NCBI RefSeq assembly: GCF_018403685.1
Contig: NZ_BOVK01000028.1
Location: 41,287 to 105,286, forward strand
Direction of reading: 5' to 3'
Source: Xylanibacillus composti
GTDB lineage: Bacteria > Bacillota > Bacilli > Paenibacillales > K13
DNA: 64,000 nt
Positions 8,301 through 16,670 of this stretch are shown here, in pieces. Numbering within the stretch: the first letter of the stretch is position 1; each line of letters opens with the position of its first letter. A program made the position numbers and the translations under genes. The notes beneath the pieces are model-generated. The model had not been told where the DNA came from. It was given only the letters and a program-made list of their open reading frames with translations, and did no database searches.

Positions 8301-9503
8301 ATGGAGAATACGGAGCGCAGAGCAGAAAGCAAGGCAAAATCCCTATGGGAAGTCCTTCTGGTTTCTACAAGACTAGGATTAACGTCTTTCGGCGGACCGA
8401 TTGCCCACCTGGGGTATTTCCATAATGAATACATCAAGCGAAGAAAATGGATGGACGACCGAAGCTACGCCGATTTAGTAGCGCTGTGCCAGTTTCTTCC
8501 CGGACCAGCCAGCAGTCAGGTAGGCATTGGCATCGGCGTCATGCGCGCAGGCCTGATGGGCGGGCTTGCTGCGTGGATCGGCTTTACGCTGCCCTCTGTT
8601 CTCGCGCTTGTCCTGTTTGCCCTTGTGCTGCAAGGGTTCGACATTGGCAATGCGGGATGGGTCCACGGGCTGAAGCTGGTCGCCGTGGCGATTGTTGCCC
8701 ATGCGATTCTGGGCATGGGCCAGAAGCTGACGCCAGACCGCAATCGGGCGACAATGGCCATTGCTGCTGCAGCAATCGCGCTGCTATGGCAGACCGCATT
8801 CACCCAAGTAGCGATCATCCTTGCCGCTGGCCTGCTTGGTCTGCTGCTGTACAAGAATCAGACCGCCGAAGCAGTTCCAGCCATGCGCATCCCCATCAAG
8901 CGCAGCGTGGCAGTCGCATGCCTGGCGGTTTTCTTCGGCCTGCTCGTGCTGCTGCCGCTGCTGCGAGGCATCTCTCCCTCGCATTGGCTGGCCATGTTCG
9001 ACAGCTTCTATCGGGCGGGCGCGCTCGTCTTCGGCGGCGGCCATGTCGTGCTGCCGCTGCTGGAACGCGAGGTTGTGCCGACAGGCTGGCTGTCGGCGCA
9101 GGATTTCCTCGCCGGATACGGCGCCGCCCAGGCTGTGCCGGGTCCGCTGTTCACCTTCGGCGCTTATTTGGGCGCGATGATGAACGGGTGGGCAGGCGCG
9201 CTCGTGGCGACTGTCGCCATCTTCCTGCCCGCCTTCCTGCTCGTAATCGGCACCCTGCCATTCTGGGATACACTGCGCAGAATCCCGAAAATTCAGGGCG
9301 CCTTGATCGGCGTGAACGCTGCCGTTGTCGGCATTCTGCTGGCAGCTTTCTACAACCCGATCTGGACTTCCACCATCGTAGAGCCGATCGATTTCGCGCT
9401 GGCAGCGCTGCTGTTCGTCATGCTCGTCTTCTGGAAATCCCCGCCTTGGCTGGTCGTGCTCGCTGGCGCTTTGGGCGGCACCTTGATTTCCATCATGACG
9501 TAA
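8301..9503 (+). CDS. chrA: Chromate efflux transporter ChrA
   Basis: 400 residues from ATG at 8301 (CGGAGG 9 nt upstream; the ATG at 8280 overlaps that site). This is a long-type ChrA with two homologous CHR halves. The N-terminal half has GLTSFGGPIAHLGYFHNEYI and CQFLPGPASSQVGIGIGVMR; the C-terminal half has GALVFGGGHVVLPLLE and GYGAAQAVPGPLFTFGAYLG. The GGP and PGP motifs are family signatures. It exports chromate in exchange with proton motive force. It is divergent from arsRBC with a shared 248-bp regulatory gap, making a small oxyanion-resistance block. Its 3' end overlaps the next convergent gene by 11 bp. Confidence 0.93.
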   Translation: MENTERRAESKAKSLWEVLLVSTRLGLTSFGGPIAHLGYFHNEYIKRRKWMDDRSYADLVALCQFLPGPASSQVGIGIGVMRAGLMGGLAAWIGFTLPSVLALVLFALVLQGFDIGNAGWVHGLKLVAVAIVAHAILGMGQKLTPDRNRATMAIAAAAIALLWQTAFTQVAIILAAGLLGLLLYKNQTAEAVPAMRIPIKRSVAVACLAVFFGLLVLLPLLRGISPSHWLAMFDSFYRAGALVFGGGHVVLPLLEREVVPTGWLSAQDFLAGYGAAQAVPGPLFTFGAYLGAMMNGWAGALVATVAIFLPAFLLVIGTLPFWDTLRRIPKIQGALIGVNAAVVGILLAAFYNPIWTSTIVEPIDFALAALLFVMLVFWKSPPWLVVLAGALGGTLISIMT

Positions 9504-10164
9504 GCGGCTGCTGCCGGCGTTCAGCAGCCATACGGGAGACTGACGAGTGCCGCCACAAATCGAGAGCCAGCCACAGACAGCCAACGGCGACCAGCGCGCC
9601 ATGAGCGACACGAATGGGCTGGTTGCCGAAAAATTGCGGCAAATACAGGATCAGGCCGAGGGCGAACATCAGGCCGCCCCACTTAGACAGACCTCGGCGA
9701 GACCTCCACAGCACGACCGAAACATATACCGCGCCTACAGCCAGCAAGACAAAACCCAACAGGAACGGCACAATTCCCGGTCCAAAGCGCATCTCATTGG
9801 CAAGACTGATCAACGCATCACTTTGCTGGCTCAGCGCCTCCTGACCAAGCGCATAAAGGCCGAACATTTCCATGCCATAGTAAGGCAGAAGCAGGCCTGT
9901 GCCGATCCAAAAACAAAGCACAATACGGAAGGCCGCTCCTTCCTGCTTCGTTCCCCTCGAAGCCATATAGAACCCAAGCAGACCTAACACTGTAAACAGA
10001 AAAGCCAATACAGCCAGCATATGCGAGACGATCCACGCCCCGGAAGCAAATGCTGCCGCCCCCTCCAGCGACACTTCATCCGAAAATGGCCGAGTAGCCG
10101 GATAAAGTACAAACATAATGCCTGCCGCCATCCATGCTGCTGCCGTCCACCGAATCGTATTCAT
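9493..10164 (-). CDS. Hypothetical six-helix membrane protein
   Basis: 223 residues from ATG at 10164 (AAAGGGG about 9 nt upstream). There are six hydrophobic helices: residues about 5-22, 45-65, 80-98, 125-145, 153-172 and 175-195. LLGFYMASRGTKQEG and RFGPGIVPFLLGFVLLAVGA are the most conserved-looking parts. I do not recognise the family; it resembles uncharacterised Firmicute membrane proteins of the DUF4386 size class. The 348-bp region upstream holds two perfect inverted repeats and a promoter, so expression is probably controlled by a dimeric repressor. It converges on chrA, overlapping by 11 bp. Confidence 0.7.
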   Translation of the reverse strand: MNTIRWTAAAWMAAGIMFVLYPATRPFSDEVSLEGAAAFASGAWIVSHMLAVLAFLFTVLGLLGFYMASRGTKQEGAAFRIVLCFWIGTGLLLPYYGMEMFGLYALGQEALSQQSDALISLANEMRFGPGIVPFLLGFVLLAVGAVYVSVVLWRSRRGLSKWGGLMFALGLILYLPQFFGNQPIRVAHGALVAVGCLWLALDLWRHSSVSRMAAERRQQPLTS

Positions 10165-10212
10165 GAAATCTTCCCCTTTCTGACAGAAATTAAGCAAGTA
10201 GAGATTTTACAA

Positions 10213-10233
10213 AAAACTAATATAATTAGTTTT
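10213..10233. promoter_or_regulatory. Perfect inverted repeat, proximal operator
   Basis: AAAACTAAT-ATA-ATTAGTTTT, 9-bp arms and 3-bp centre, about 50 bp before the membrane-protein start at 10164. It shares AACTAAT-N3-ATTAGTT with the repeat at 10336-10352, typical of TetR-like operators. Confidence 0.6.
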
Positions 10234-10335
10234 CGATTAAAAAGAAAATCATGCGCCTGATTTGCGGGTTCTACCCCTCCGTCACATGATCTTCTCCTGC
10301 CCCATTTCTGTCGCAACTTTTATCGATTTCATTTT

Positions 10336-10363
10336 AACTAATGTGATTAGTTTTTGCAAGCAA
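10336..10363 (-). promoter_or_regulatory. Promoter with the second inverted repeat in its spacer
   Basis: AACTAAT-GTG-ATTAGTT at 10336-10352. On the minus strand TTGCAA is followed by a 17-nt spacer and TAAAAT, and the palindrome fills most of the spacer. Transcription would run toward the gene at 9493-10164. No regulator gene is adjacent; the rest of the gap 10165-10512 shows no gene. Confidence 0.6.
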
Positions 10364-10512
10364 AAAAACTTTTTTTGTATAGCGTGTGTGTCTACAGGAA
10401 CACCGCTCCGGATGCACCGCACCCAGAGCGATCCTCCAGTCCCCTTCTTTCCTTTGAAAAGTGAAATCCGCATCGGTTGCAACGAGTCTCCACGCCTCGC
10501 AACGGCGCTTAC

Positions 10513-11514
10513 TTAGCGCGCATATGCCTTGCGAAATCCATCGATGCAATTCCAAACGGCGAAGATCAAGTAAATACTGACCGCCCCCCACATCGTTCGG
10601 CCCACAAATTGGTCAGGCGTAATCTCGAACATATCTGCCATGAAAGCGATGAATGCCTGCTCCAGCAAATCAGGCTGGCTAATAATAAGCAGGAATACGA
10701 CCGCGGCTGCCAATTCCTTCGCCAGATTGAAGAACGCCAGGGGTTTCGTCCAATGACGCTTGAACAACTTCACGAGCACCAGGATCAGGCTAAACCCTAT
10801 GACTAAAACTACAAGCGGCCAATAGGCGTGCAGGACCTCTTGATTGAAAGCGCGAATTTGCAAGACGAGACCATTCTCTCCGCTTTGGTGTACACCTGCG
10901 AGATGATCCGCATAGAAATAAAACGTCGCCAATATGGCCAACCCCAGTAGTTCCCAGAACACTTCAAATCGCGTAATAACCGCGTCCTTCGGCGCTTGAG
11001 GAATGCTCTTCAGATCCTGCGGCGTCCACGGTTTTTCTTTGAATCCCGCCATTTCCATGCCAGTTCCCCACCCCGTCCTCTCCAGAATAGCGAAGACGAG
11101 CGTTACCCAGAAGAACACTTGCACGGTAATTGAACAGATACGCCAGATTCCTTCCCCCACAACGAACAACACGATTTGAACCATCGCCACGTCTGTATCC
11201 TGATGCTCAAGAGTACGATTGGCAACCAGCGTAATCAGAGCAATCACTACGGCAATGGGGAAAATCATTTTCAAAACCGACACATACTGATCATACAACC
11301 GAGGACCAATCAAGTGCATGGGCTTATCCCGATAAGCGCCTGCCAGCAAAACCGGGTCGCCTAACTTCTCCAATGCTTCTTCCACATCCTGCTCCGTATA
11401 ATCGTCGGGCAGCATGTCCTCAATCGTCGATCTCAGCTCTAAGGCTATGTCTTCCCTGTTTTTTTCCGGCAATCGCCGCGTTACTTCCTCAATATAAATA
11501 TCCGCAAGTCTCAT
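10513..11514 (-). CDS. HAAS-domain integral membrane protein
   Basis: 333 residues. Residues 1-70 (MRLADIYIEEVTRRLPEKNR, ALELRSTIEDML, VEEALEKLGDPVLLAGAYR) form a HAAS/permease-prefix domain, an alpha-helical module common in proteins encoded next to PadR regulators. About six hydrophobic helices follow (from about residue 80 to the C-terminus). The start overlaps the PadR gene by ATGA (11511-11514), so the two are translationally coupled. A role in regulated membrane or sensor function is inferred; no catalytic motif is visible. Confidence 0.8.
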   Translation of the reverse strand: MRLADIYIEEVTRRLPEKNREDIALELRSTIEDMLPDDYTEQDVEEALEKLGDPVLLAGAYRDKPMHLIGPRLYDQYVSVLKMIFPIAVVIALITLVANRTLEHQDTDVAMVQIVLFVVGEGIWRICSITVQVFFWVTLVFAILERTGWGTGMEMAGFKEKPWTPQDLKSIPQAPKDAVITRFEVFWELLGLAILATFYFYADHLAGVHQSGENGLVLQIRAFNQEVLHAYWPLVVLVIGFSLILVLVKLFKRHWTKPLAFFNLAKELAAAVVFLLIISQPDLLEQAFIAFMADMFEITPDQFVGRTMWGAVSIYLIFAVWNCIDGFRKAYAR

Positions 11515-11849
11515 TCTCGTTCCTCCCCCTGCAATAAGAGATAGAGCTCCTTTGAACTATTCAGCCATTCCTTTTTCAGTTCATGGAAAATTTCTTCCCC
11601 ATAAGCACTCAGCTCGTAATATTTACGCGGTCTTGCTTCCGAAGTGTCCCAGCTGCTCGTGACCAAACCTTGCTTTTCCAGTCTGCGCAGCAGCGGATAC
11701 AATGTGCTCTGTTCGATGACAATTCCAGATCGCTCCAGACATTGAACTAGAGAATAGCCGTATTGCGGCGTGCGCAATTGGCTGAGCACCGCCAAAGTCA
11801 AGGTCCCTCTCCTCAACTCTATGATCAAAGATTGCAGCAGGCTATCCAT
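11511..11849 (-). CDS. PadR-family transcriptional regulator
   Basis: 112 residues from ATG at 11849 (GGGGGAAGTAC before it; an ATG at 11867 lies upstream of the ribosome site). The winged helix begins RRGTLTLAVLSQL; YGYSLVQCLE, EQSTLYPLLRRLEKQGLV and RKYYELSAYGEE are typical PadR signatures, and the C-terminal helix dimerises. It controls its own operon with the HAAS protein. Its promoter is strong (TTGACA 11930-11935, 18-nt spacer, TATAAT 11906-11911). A TATACT/AGTATA dyad (11895-11917) overlaps the -10 box and is the likely operator. Confidence 0.9.
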   Translation of the reverse strand: MDSLLQSLIIELRRGTLTLAVLSQLRTPQYGYSLVQCLERSGIVIEQSTLYPLLRRLEKQGLVTSSWDTSEARPRKYYELSAYGEEIFHELKKEWLNSSKELYLLLQGEERE

Positions 11850-11894
11850 GTACTTCCCCCATTCCATACTTTCCAGAACCTTATATTGTGTGTT

Positions 11895-11935
11895 GTATAC
11901 TATGCATTATACAGTATATAAAAATAAACTGTCAA
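11895..11935 (-). promoter_or_regulatory. Promoter and dyad operator of the padR-HAAS operon
   Basis: TTGACA / 18 nt / TATAAT on the minus strand; TATACT...AGTATA inverted arms at 11895-11917 cover the -10 box. Confidence 0.6.
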
Positions 11936-12262
11936 CCGACTATACAGGATCTCCTCTTCTGCCTGCTCATCCGTGAATAAACCATTGACGACCCGCACCA
12001 CTCAGCGATACCATGTTCCCATGCTCAAGTTGAATGGAACGCTAGCGGAACGGACAGACACGATTCGTCCAGCTTTCCGAACTTATGCAAGTCTAACGGA
12101 ACTCATCGCGCTTAACAGAGCGAAGACATGCAATAGCAGTCTCTATTCCATCGAATAAGGTCTCTCGCTTCCGTTGCCTTTCACAACACGCCCAAATACG
12201 GCCAAATAAGCTCACCTGCTTCCATTTGAACTTGTCATGATGCAATAAAAGGAGTGTATGCT
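11936..12262. other. Intergenic stretch without a convincing gene
   Basis: A 61-codon plus-strand frame (11973-12158) lacks a ribosome site and has low-complexity composition. Phrases such as GCGGAACGGACAGACACG and AACGGAACTCATCGCGC resemble the sequence around 29,740-29,830; they may be an intergenic repeat family of this genus, but two copies by eye are weak evidence. Confidence 0.3.
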
Positions 12263-13129
12263 ATGCCAGACCATATAGATTGCGACTCGAACAGCCCCAT
12301 ACATCGCGCAGCGCTAAAAGCAGATTGCGAGCAATGCTTTGGCTTGTGCTGTGTTGCCCTGCCCTTTGCCGCCTCTGCAGATTTCGCTATGGACAAGGAA
12401 GCCGGACGGCCATGCCCCAACCTGCAGCACGATTTCCGCTGCGGCATTCACAGCCAGCTCAGGCAGCAGGGCTTCCGCGGATGTACGGTCTACGACTGCT
12501 TCGGCGCAGGACAGAAGGTCTCCCTACTCACTTTTGGCGGCCGGGATTGGCGTATGGAACCCGCTTCAGCATCGCTGATGTATGAGGTATTCCCAATCAT
12601 GCGACAGCTCCATGAGCTGCTCTGGTATCTGGATGAAGCCTTGTCCTATGAGTCTGCGCATGCCTTGCACGTCAAACTTCGGTCCGCTCTGGATGAAACG
12701 GTTCAGCTTACAAAGCTGGCCCCTAAGGAGATCTTGGAGCTGGATCTGTCCGCGCATCACATGAAGATAAGCCCGTTGCTGCTGGAAACCAGCGAGCTTG
12801 TGCGTGCCGAGGCAGCCCGGATGCTGAACATTCCGATGAATCGCCGCACCCGCTACAATCGCGGGGCCGACCTGATGGGCGCCAAGCTCCAAGGAGCAGA
12901 TTTGCGAGCGGCCCATTTACGAGGGGCATATCTCATAGCCGCCGACCTGCGCGGCGCCGACCTCAGGGCAGCCGATCTGATCGGCGCGGACTTTCGAGAT
13001 GCCGACATCCGCGGTGCGGACTTGACCGGCGCCCTGTTCCTTACGCAAGCCCAATTGAATGCAGCCAAGGGAGACTCCCGCACCAAGCTGCCGCCATCTC
13101 TGGAAAGCCCCCTGCATTGGGGCGCATGA
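12263..13129 (+). CDS. Pentapeptide-repeat protein with Cys-rich N-terminus
   Basis: 288 residues from ATG at 12263, 8 nt after AAAGGAG. The N-terminal about 100 residues carry CEQCFGLCC, CPNL, FRCGIH and GCTVYDCFGAGQ, a Cys pattern like YkgJ-type metal- or cluster-binding modules. A helical middle follows. Residues about 203-262 are twelve pentapeptide repeats of the A(D/N)LxG type (ADLMG AKLQG ADLRA AHLRG and so on), which fold as a right-handed quadrilateral beta-helix. Some pentapeptide proteins mimic DNA and shield gyrase, but nothing here shows that function. It is monocistronic and converges on the DUF2269 gene. Confidence 0.85.
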   Translation: MPDHIDCDSNSPIHRAALKADCEQCFGLCCVALPFAASADFAMDKEAGRPCPNLQHDFRCGIHSQLRQQGFRGCTVYDCFGAGQKVSLLTFGGRDWRMEPASASLMYEVFPIMRQLHELLWYLDEALSYESAHALHVKLRSALDETVQLTKLAPKEILELDLSAHHMKISPLLLETSELVRAEAARMLNIPMNRRTRYNRGADLMGAKLQGADLRAAHLRGAYLIAADLRGADLRAADLIGADFRDADIRGADLTGALFLTQAQLNAAKGDSRTKLPPSLESPLHWGA

Positions 13130-13144
13130 ACCCGCCCCAAGCAT

Positions 13145-13606
13145 TCAAAAAGGCTTCGCGGTCATCAGATACAAAATAACAAGCGGGATCAGCGTAGCCA
13201 GGCTGCCGAAGATCATCCAGTATCGGCTGGCAGCCTGATACGCCCCGGTTATCTCCCCTTGCTCCACCGATTGTTTGCTGTACCGAACCATTCTCACCTG
13301 GAGCGGTATCAGGACGGCCAGCCATATAACGCCAGTCAAGGCGAACAAACCGTTGGATACAGATACCCAATTCACTTCGTTCATCGCGTATCCCATCCGA
13401 TGCGCCATGTAATTGCCGGTTATAATCAGCAGAACCAGCCCCGGTATCGTAAAAACATAATCCGCCGCCAGAACTTTCCGCGCGCCTGCGTGAATAATCT
13501 CCAGGTTCCGTGTCGCGTCGGCCATCACCTTCCAGAAAGCTGTCACCAGAATGTTCCCGAAGAACAGGATAGCGCCTAGCACATGCAGAAACAGCATCCA
13601 TTTCAT
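13145..13606 (-). CDS. DUF2269-family membrane protein
   Basis: 153 residues from ATG at 13606 (AAGGAAGGG 6 nt upstream). Four hydrophobic helices: about 3-23, 48-68, 80-100 and 130-150. Characteristic stretches are FLHVLGAILFFGNILVTAFW, ADYVFTIPGLVLLIITGNYM and FALTGVIWLAVLIPLQVRM. The family is an uncharacterised integral membrane protein of bacteria. A strong minus-strand terminator-like hairpin lies 67 bp upstream of its start, so an attenuated leader is possible. Confidence 0.8.
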   Translation of the reverse strand: MKWMLFLHVLGAILFFGNILVTAFWKVMADATRNLEIIHAGARKVLAADYVFTIPGLVLLIITGNYMAHRMGYAMNEVNWVSVSNGLFALTGVIWLAVLIPLQVRMVRYSKQSVEQGEITGAYQAASRYWMIFGSLATLIPLVILYLMTAKPF

Positions 13607-13672
13607 GTTAATCCCTTCCTTCATTTCTAGTTACATCATTAATAACATACCGACCAGCGGTTTGTAAATAGG

Positions 13673-13703
13673 CAAAAAAAAGACTAGCCAAGAAAGGCCA
13701 GTC
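13673..13703 (-). terminator. Strong hairpin plus T9 upstream of the DUF2269 gene
   Basis: GACTGGCC (13703-13696) pairs with GGCTAGTC (13689-13682), followed on the minus strand by a run of T. No minus-strand gene precedes it, so it could terminate a short leader RNA of the DUF2269 gene. Confidence 0.5.
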
Positions 13704-13889
13704 CATTTCCTTTGTATTCCGCCCTAGATAAAGGCTCGCTTGCAAGCAACCCCGGCAATGCCGCCGTCGATCACAGCGCGAAATTGGGAATACATACATG
13801 CACTGCATGTTGATTTTCCCATAGGAACCTCTTACACTCCTAGAAGGGACGCTTCTATGATAACGAACCGATAAAGAGAGGTACCGCAC

Positions 13890-15158
13890 ATGAACTCATC
13901 CAAGTGGACTATGCCATTTGCATCGATGCAATGGTTATTTTTTATATTTGCCAATACGGTCGTTGTGCCGCTGTCTGTCGGAACCGCCTTCGATCTGCCT
14001 GCCCACGAAATCGCAGGAACGCTCCGAAGCTCGCTGCTGTTTACAGGTCTGGCCTGTGTGCTCCAAGGCTTGTTCGGCCATCGGCTGCCGCTGATGGAGG
14101 GGCATTCCGGCGTAATGTGGGGGCTTGTCTTAACGATGAGCCTGTCCTCCTCCGCGCTTGGCATGAGCTTGCCGGACATCGGCGGCGGCATAGCCACGGG
14201 CATGCTGCTGGCTGGTGCAGCCATTGCGCTGCTTGCGTTATGCAACGGGTTGACCTTTATGCAAAAACTATTTTCGCCGATGGTGCTCAGCGTGTTTTTA
14301 CTCCTGCTGACGTTTCAGCTGATCCTGATTTTTTTCGATGGCATGCTTGTCATCCGGGCTGACGGCACCCTGGACATCCCAGTCACCGCCTTTGCCTTCG
14401 GCATCATGCTCTTCGTCATTGCGCTCAAGGTATCGGGAATTCAGGCGATCAGCAGTTTTTCCATCCTGATCGGCATGGCTGGCGGCTGGATCGGCTATGT
14501 GTGGCTCTTCCCGACTGCTGCCGCCTATCAGACACCAGGCCTGCTGGCGTTCCCAGTTTTCCCGTTCGGCGCGCCCAATCTTAATCTGGGCATCGTCATG
14601 GTTACGTTTTTGGCGACCTTCCTGAATTTGAGCAATACGGTTGCCGCTGTCCAGACTGCATCCAAGCTGTTGGACCAGCCGGTCAGCCAGAAGCAGTTCA
14701 ACCGCTCCTATATCTTGACAGGCAGCTATTCTGTCGGAGCCGCAGTGCTCGGCCTTGTCTCTTATGCGCCCTTTGCTTCCTCGATCGGATTTCTCGAAAG
14801 CACGCGCATCTTCCAGCGCAAGCCCTTCCTCATTGGGGGCGGCTTGATGGCGCTGCTCGGCCTGTTCCCCATGCTCGGCGGCTTGCTTGCTGCGCTGCCG
14901 ATTTCAGTAGGGAATGCGGTCTTGTTCGCTGCTTATTTGCAGCTGTTCGGAACGGCCCTGCAATCTGTAAAGGCATTCGATTTCGACTCTGTGTCGATCC
15001 ATCGCATTGCCCTGCCGGTACTGATCGGCATCGGGCTGATGTTCACCGATCCCGGCCTATTCGGCAGCCTGCCCGTGCTCATCCAGCCTTTGGTGACGAA
15101 CGGCTTTGTCGTAGGGGTGCTGCTGTCCATCGTACTGGAATTCAAAAAATGGGATTGA
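13890..15158 (+). CDS. NCS2-family purine/pyrimidine permease (YwdJ-like)
   Basis: 422 residues with about 12-14 membrane helices; GAGAGG lies 8 nt before the ATG. The family signature region LNLSNTVAAVQTASKLLDQP matches the nucleobase-cation symporter-2 NxxG/Q-type helix 10 region. LPLMEGHSGVMWGLVLTMSL resembles the helix 3 region that binds substrate. The B. subtilis relative that fits best is the putative purine permease YwdJ. It probably imports a purine or xanthine-type base with protons. I see no purine riboswitch in the 190-bp leader; it ends 10 bp before the convergent DUF1080 gene. Confidence 0.8.
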   Translation: MNSSKWTMPFASMQWLFFIFANTVVVPLSVGTAFDLPAHEIAGTLRSSLLFTGLACVLQGLFGHRLPLMEGHSGVMWGLVLTMSLSSSALGMSLPDIGGGIATGMLLAGAAIALLALCNGLTFMQKLFSPMVLSVFLLLLTFQLILIFFDGMLVIRADGTLDIPVTAFAFGIMLFVIALKVSGIQAISSFSILIGMAGGWIGYVWLFPTAAAYQTPGLLAFPVFPFGAPNLNLGIVMVTFLATFLNLSNTVAAVQTASKLLDQPVSQKQFNRSYILTGSYSVGAAVLGLVSYAPFASSIGFLESTRIFQRKPFLIGGGLMALLGLFPMLGGLLAALPISVGNAVLFAAYLQLFGTALQSVKAFDFDSVSIHRIALPVLIGIGLMFTDPGLFGSLPVLIQPLVTNGFVVGVLLSIVLEFKKWD

Positions 15159-15168
15159 TCCAATCGGA

Positions 15169-16002
15169 TCACAGCTCGCGAATCCGGATATTGCGCCACC
15201 GGCAGGCGGCATCCGGCGCCCAGCGCGCTTCGCCCATGCCCGGGTCATTGTCGTGAATCTCGAACGCAATATGGCCTTTGCTTCCAAGCAGCTGGCGAAT
15301 AGCTTCTGCGTCGTAATCCGGATGCTGCAAGGTTGCCGTGTCGATCTCGGATACTTTCAATCCGTTAATATGGACCGTAATGCGCGGGGAAGCGCCTTCA
15401 ACCCGGATGCGGAACTCATTCCAATCGTCCCACTTCCACACAGAGAGGAACTGTTCGCCGGTTGCCGCCTCCTCCAACAAGGCCGGCTTGTCAGGCGTCA
15501 TCGGCTCAATGCTCGTTGCCGGATCCTCCAGGCGCAGTCCGACAGGTCTGCCCTGCTCGTCATACAGCGCATCCAGCGTATAGTTGATGCCGTGAAACCC
15601 GCCAATGCCGTTGCCGTAGATGCCGCCGATATTCCCCGACCGGCGATGGTCAAGCAAAATTTGAAAGCCTTGGGAACCAAGTGCAGTTGCCCGGACCAAA
15701 ATGCCAGTATCCGCCGGCCAATCCGGGCGCACTTCCAGCACAAGCTCGAAATCGCCGTATACGTCATCGCTTAGCAAATACCCGCCATACCCGCAGCCCG
15801 GCGGGTCCTGACGGCCGACAATGGCTCCATCCTCGACTGTCCACGCGCCCGACGTTTGCAGCGCTCGCTGATACGCCTCTGAAGTTTTGTCCGGCCCCGG
15901 CAAACCGGGAGCTCGAGGAACCGGCAGGCGCGGCACGGCATGCCATCCTCGCAATGTTTTTCCGTCAAAAAGGGGGGTATACGTTTGCTGTTTGTTGTTC
16001 AT
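15169..16002 (-). CDS. DUF1080 (3-keto-disaccharide hydrolase-like) protein
   Basis: 277 residues; AGGAGG lies 4 nt before the ATG at 16002. The domain starts YTPLFDGKTLRGWHAV and contains AWTVEDGAIVGRQDP, GDFELVLEVRPDWPADTGIL, GFQILLDHRRSGNIGGIYG, WNEFRIRVEGASPRITVHING and GHIAFEIHDND, all typical of the DUF1080 concanavalin-like beta-sandwich. Some members hydrolyse 3-keto-glycosides or bind sugars. No signal peptide is seen, so the protein is probably cytoplasmic. An extended -10 (TGCTATTAT) lies 40-50 bp upstream. Confidence 0.85.
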   Translation of the reverse strand: MNNKQQTYTPLFDGKTLRGWHAVPRLPVPRAPGLPGPDKTSEAYQRALQTSGAWTVEDGAIVGRQDPPGCGYGGYLLSDDVYGDFELVLEVRPDWPADTGILVRATALGSQGFQILLDHRRSGNIGGIYGNGIGGFHGINYTLDALYDEQGRPVGLRLEDPATSIEPMTPDKPALLEEAATGEQFLSVWKWDDWNEFRIRVEGASPRITVHINGLKVSEIDTATLQHPDYDAEAIRQLLGSKGHIAFEIHDNDPGMGEARWAPDAACRWRNIRIREL

Positions 16003-16262
16003 GCTGCCTCCTATGTACTTGAAATGTCGTATTGCTATAATAGCATACCAGCGGCAAAATCATTCCAGCAGGCATTCATGACGATCTTGGCGATGAACCC
16101 CGTCTGACGACTGGCTGCTCGCCATGCCGTGAACGCATGCTGTGTCTCCCCTGTCTGTCTTCTTGGGTTACCTTGTTATTTTCTCATGTGAGCCTGGACT
16201 CCTGCAATTCTTTCTTGCTCTGTGAAAAAAGGATTCCTTCAGCAGGATACTGCCCATGATTA

Positions 16263-16298
16263 CATAGATTTGCTATGCATAGATTTGCGATGTATAAT
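16263..16298 (+). promoter_or_regulatory. Promoter overlapped by a 15-bp tandem direct repeat
   Basis: CATAGATTTGCTATG (16263-16277) is followed directly by CATAGATTTGCGATG (16278-16292), 14 of 15 identical. They cover the -35 (TTGCTA 16270-16275) and the spacer up to the -10 (TATAAT 16293-16298, 17-nt spacing). Possible binding site of the adjacent PadR protein. The rest of the gap 16003-16262 shows nothing clear. Confidence 0.6.
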
Positions 16299-16334
16299 AA
16301 GACATACATGAATGCAAAGGCGGTGTCTCAGACC

Positions 16335-16670
16335 TTGACGAAAATTAACAAAGAGCTGCTTAAGGGGAGCACGGGAATCCTCGTGCTGAGCGCTTTGGCA
16401 CAACGGGATTTGTATGGTTACCAGTTAATTAAGGAATTGGAGCAGCAATCTGATGGGACATTCGTTCTGAAGGAGGGGACGCTGTACCCGATTCTCCATG
16501 GCATGGAGGCGGAAAAGTGGGTGGAAGCTTACTGGGAAGAAGCAGAAGGCCGCAGACGCAAGTATTACCGGATTACAGACAGCGGAAGGAAACAGCTGGA
16601 GGAGAAAAAGCGGGAATGGCGTCTGTTCCGAGGCGCGGTTGACCGTGTGCTTGGGGAGGAGCCGATATGA
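16335..16670 (+). CDS. PadR-family transcriptional regulator
   Basis: 111 residues from TTG at 16335, chosen because the predicted transcript starts near 16305 and AAAGGCGG lies about 11 nt upstream. An ATG at 16308 is possible but has no ribosome site, and a frame from 16275 begins before the promoter. Signatures: LLKGSTGILVLSAL, YGYQLIKELEQQSDGTF, KEGTLYPILHGMEAEKWV, RRRKYYRITDSGRKQLEE. It overlaps the downstream HAAS-SEDS gene by ATGA (16667-16670), the usual PadR-target pairing, and probably represses this two-gene operon. Confidence 0.88.
   Translation: MTKINKELLKGSTGILVLSALAQRDLYGYQLIKELEQQSDGTFVLKEGTLYPILHGMEAEKWVEAYWEEAEGRRRKYYRITDSGRKQLEEKKREWRLFRGAVDRVLGEEPI

Noticed and set aside
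8447..9604. 385-codon plus-strand frame in chrA
   Set aside because: Overlaps chrA out of frame with Arg/Ala-rich noise; chrA has clear motifs.
11973..12158. 61-codon plus-strand frame
   Set aside because: No ribosome site and no coherent composition; left as intergenic.
13608..13889. 93-codon minus-strand frame through the terminator hairpin
   Set aside because: Reads straight through a T9 terminator and the ribosome site of the next gene; unlikely to be coding.
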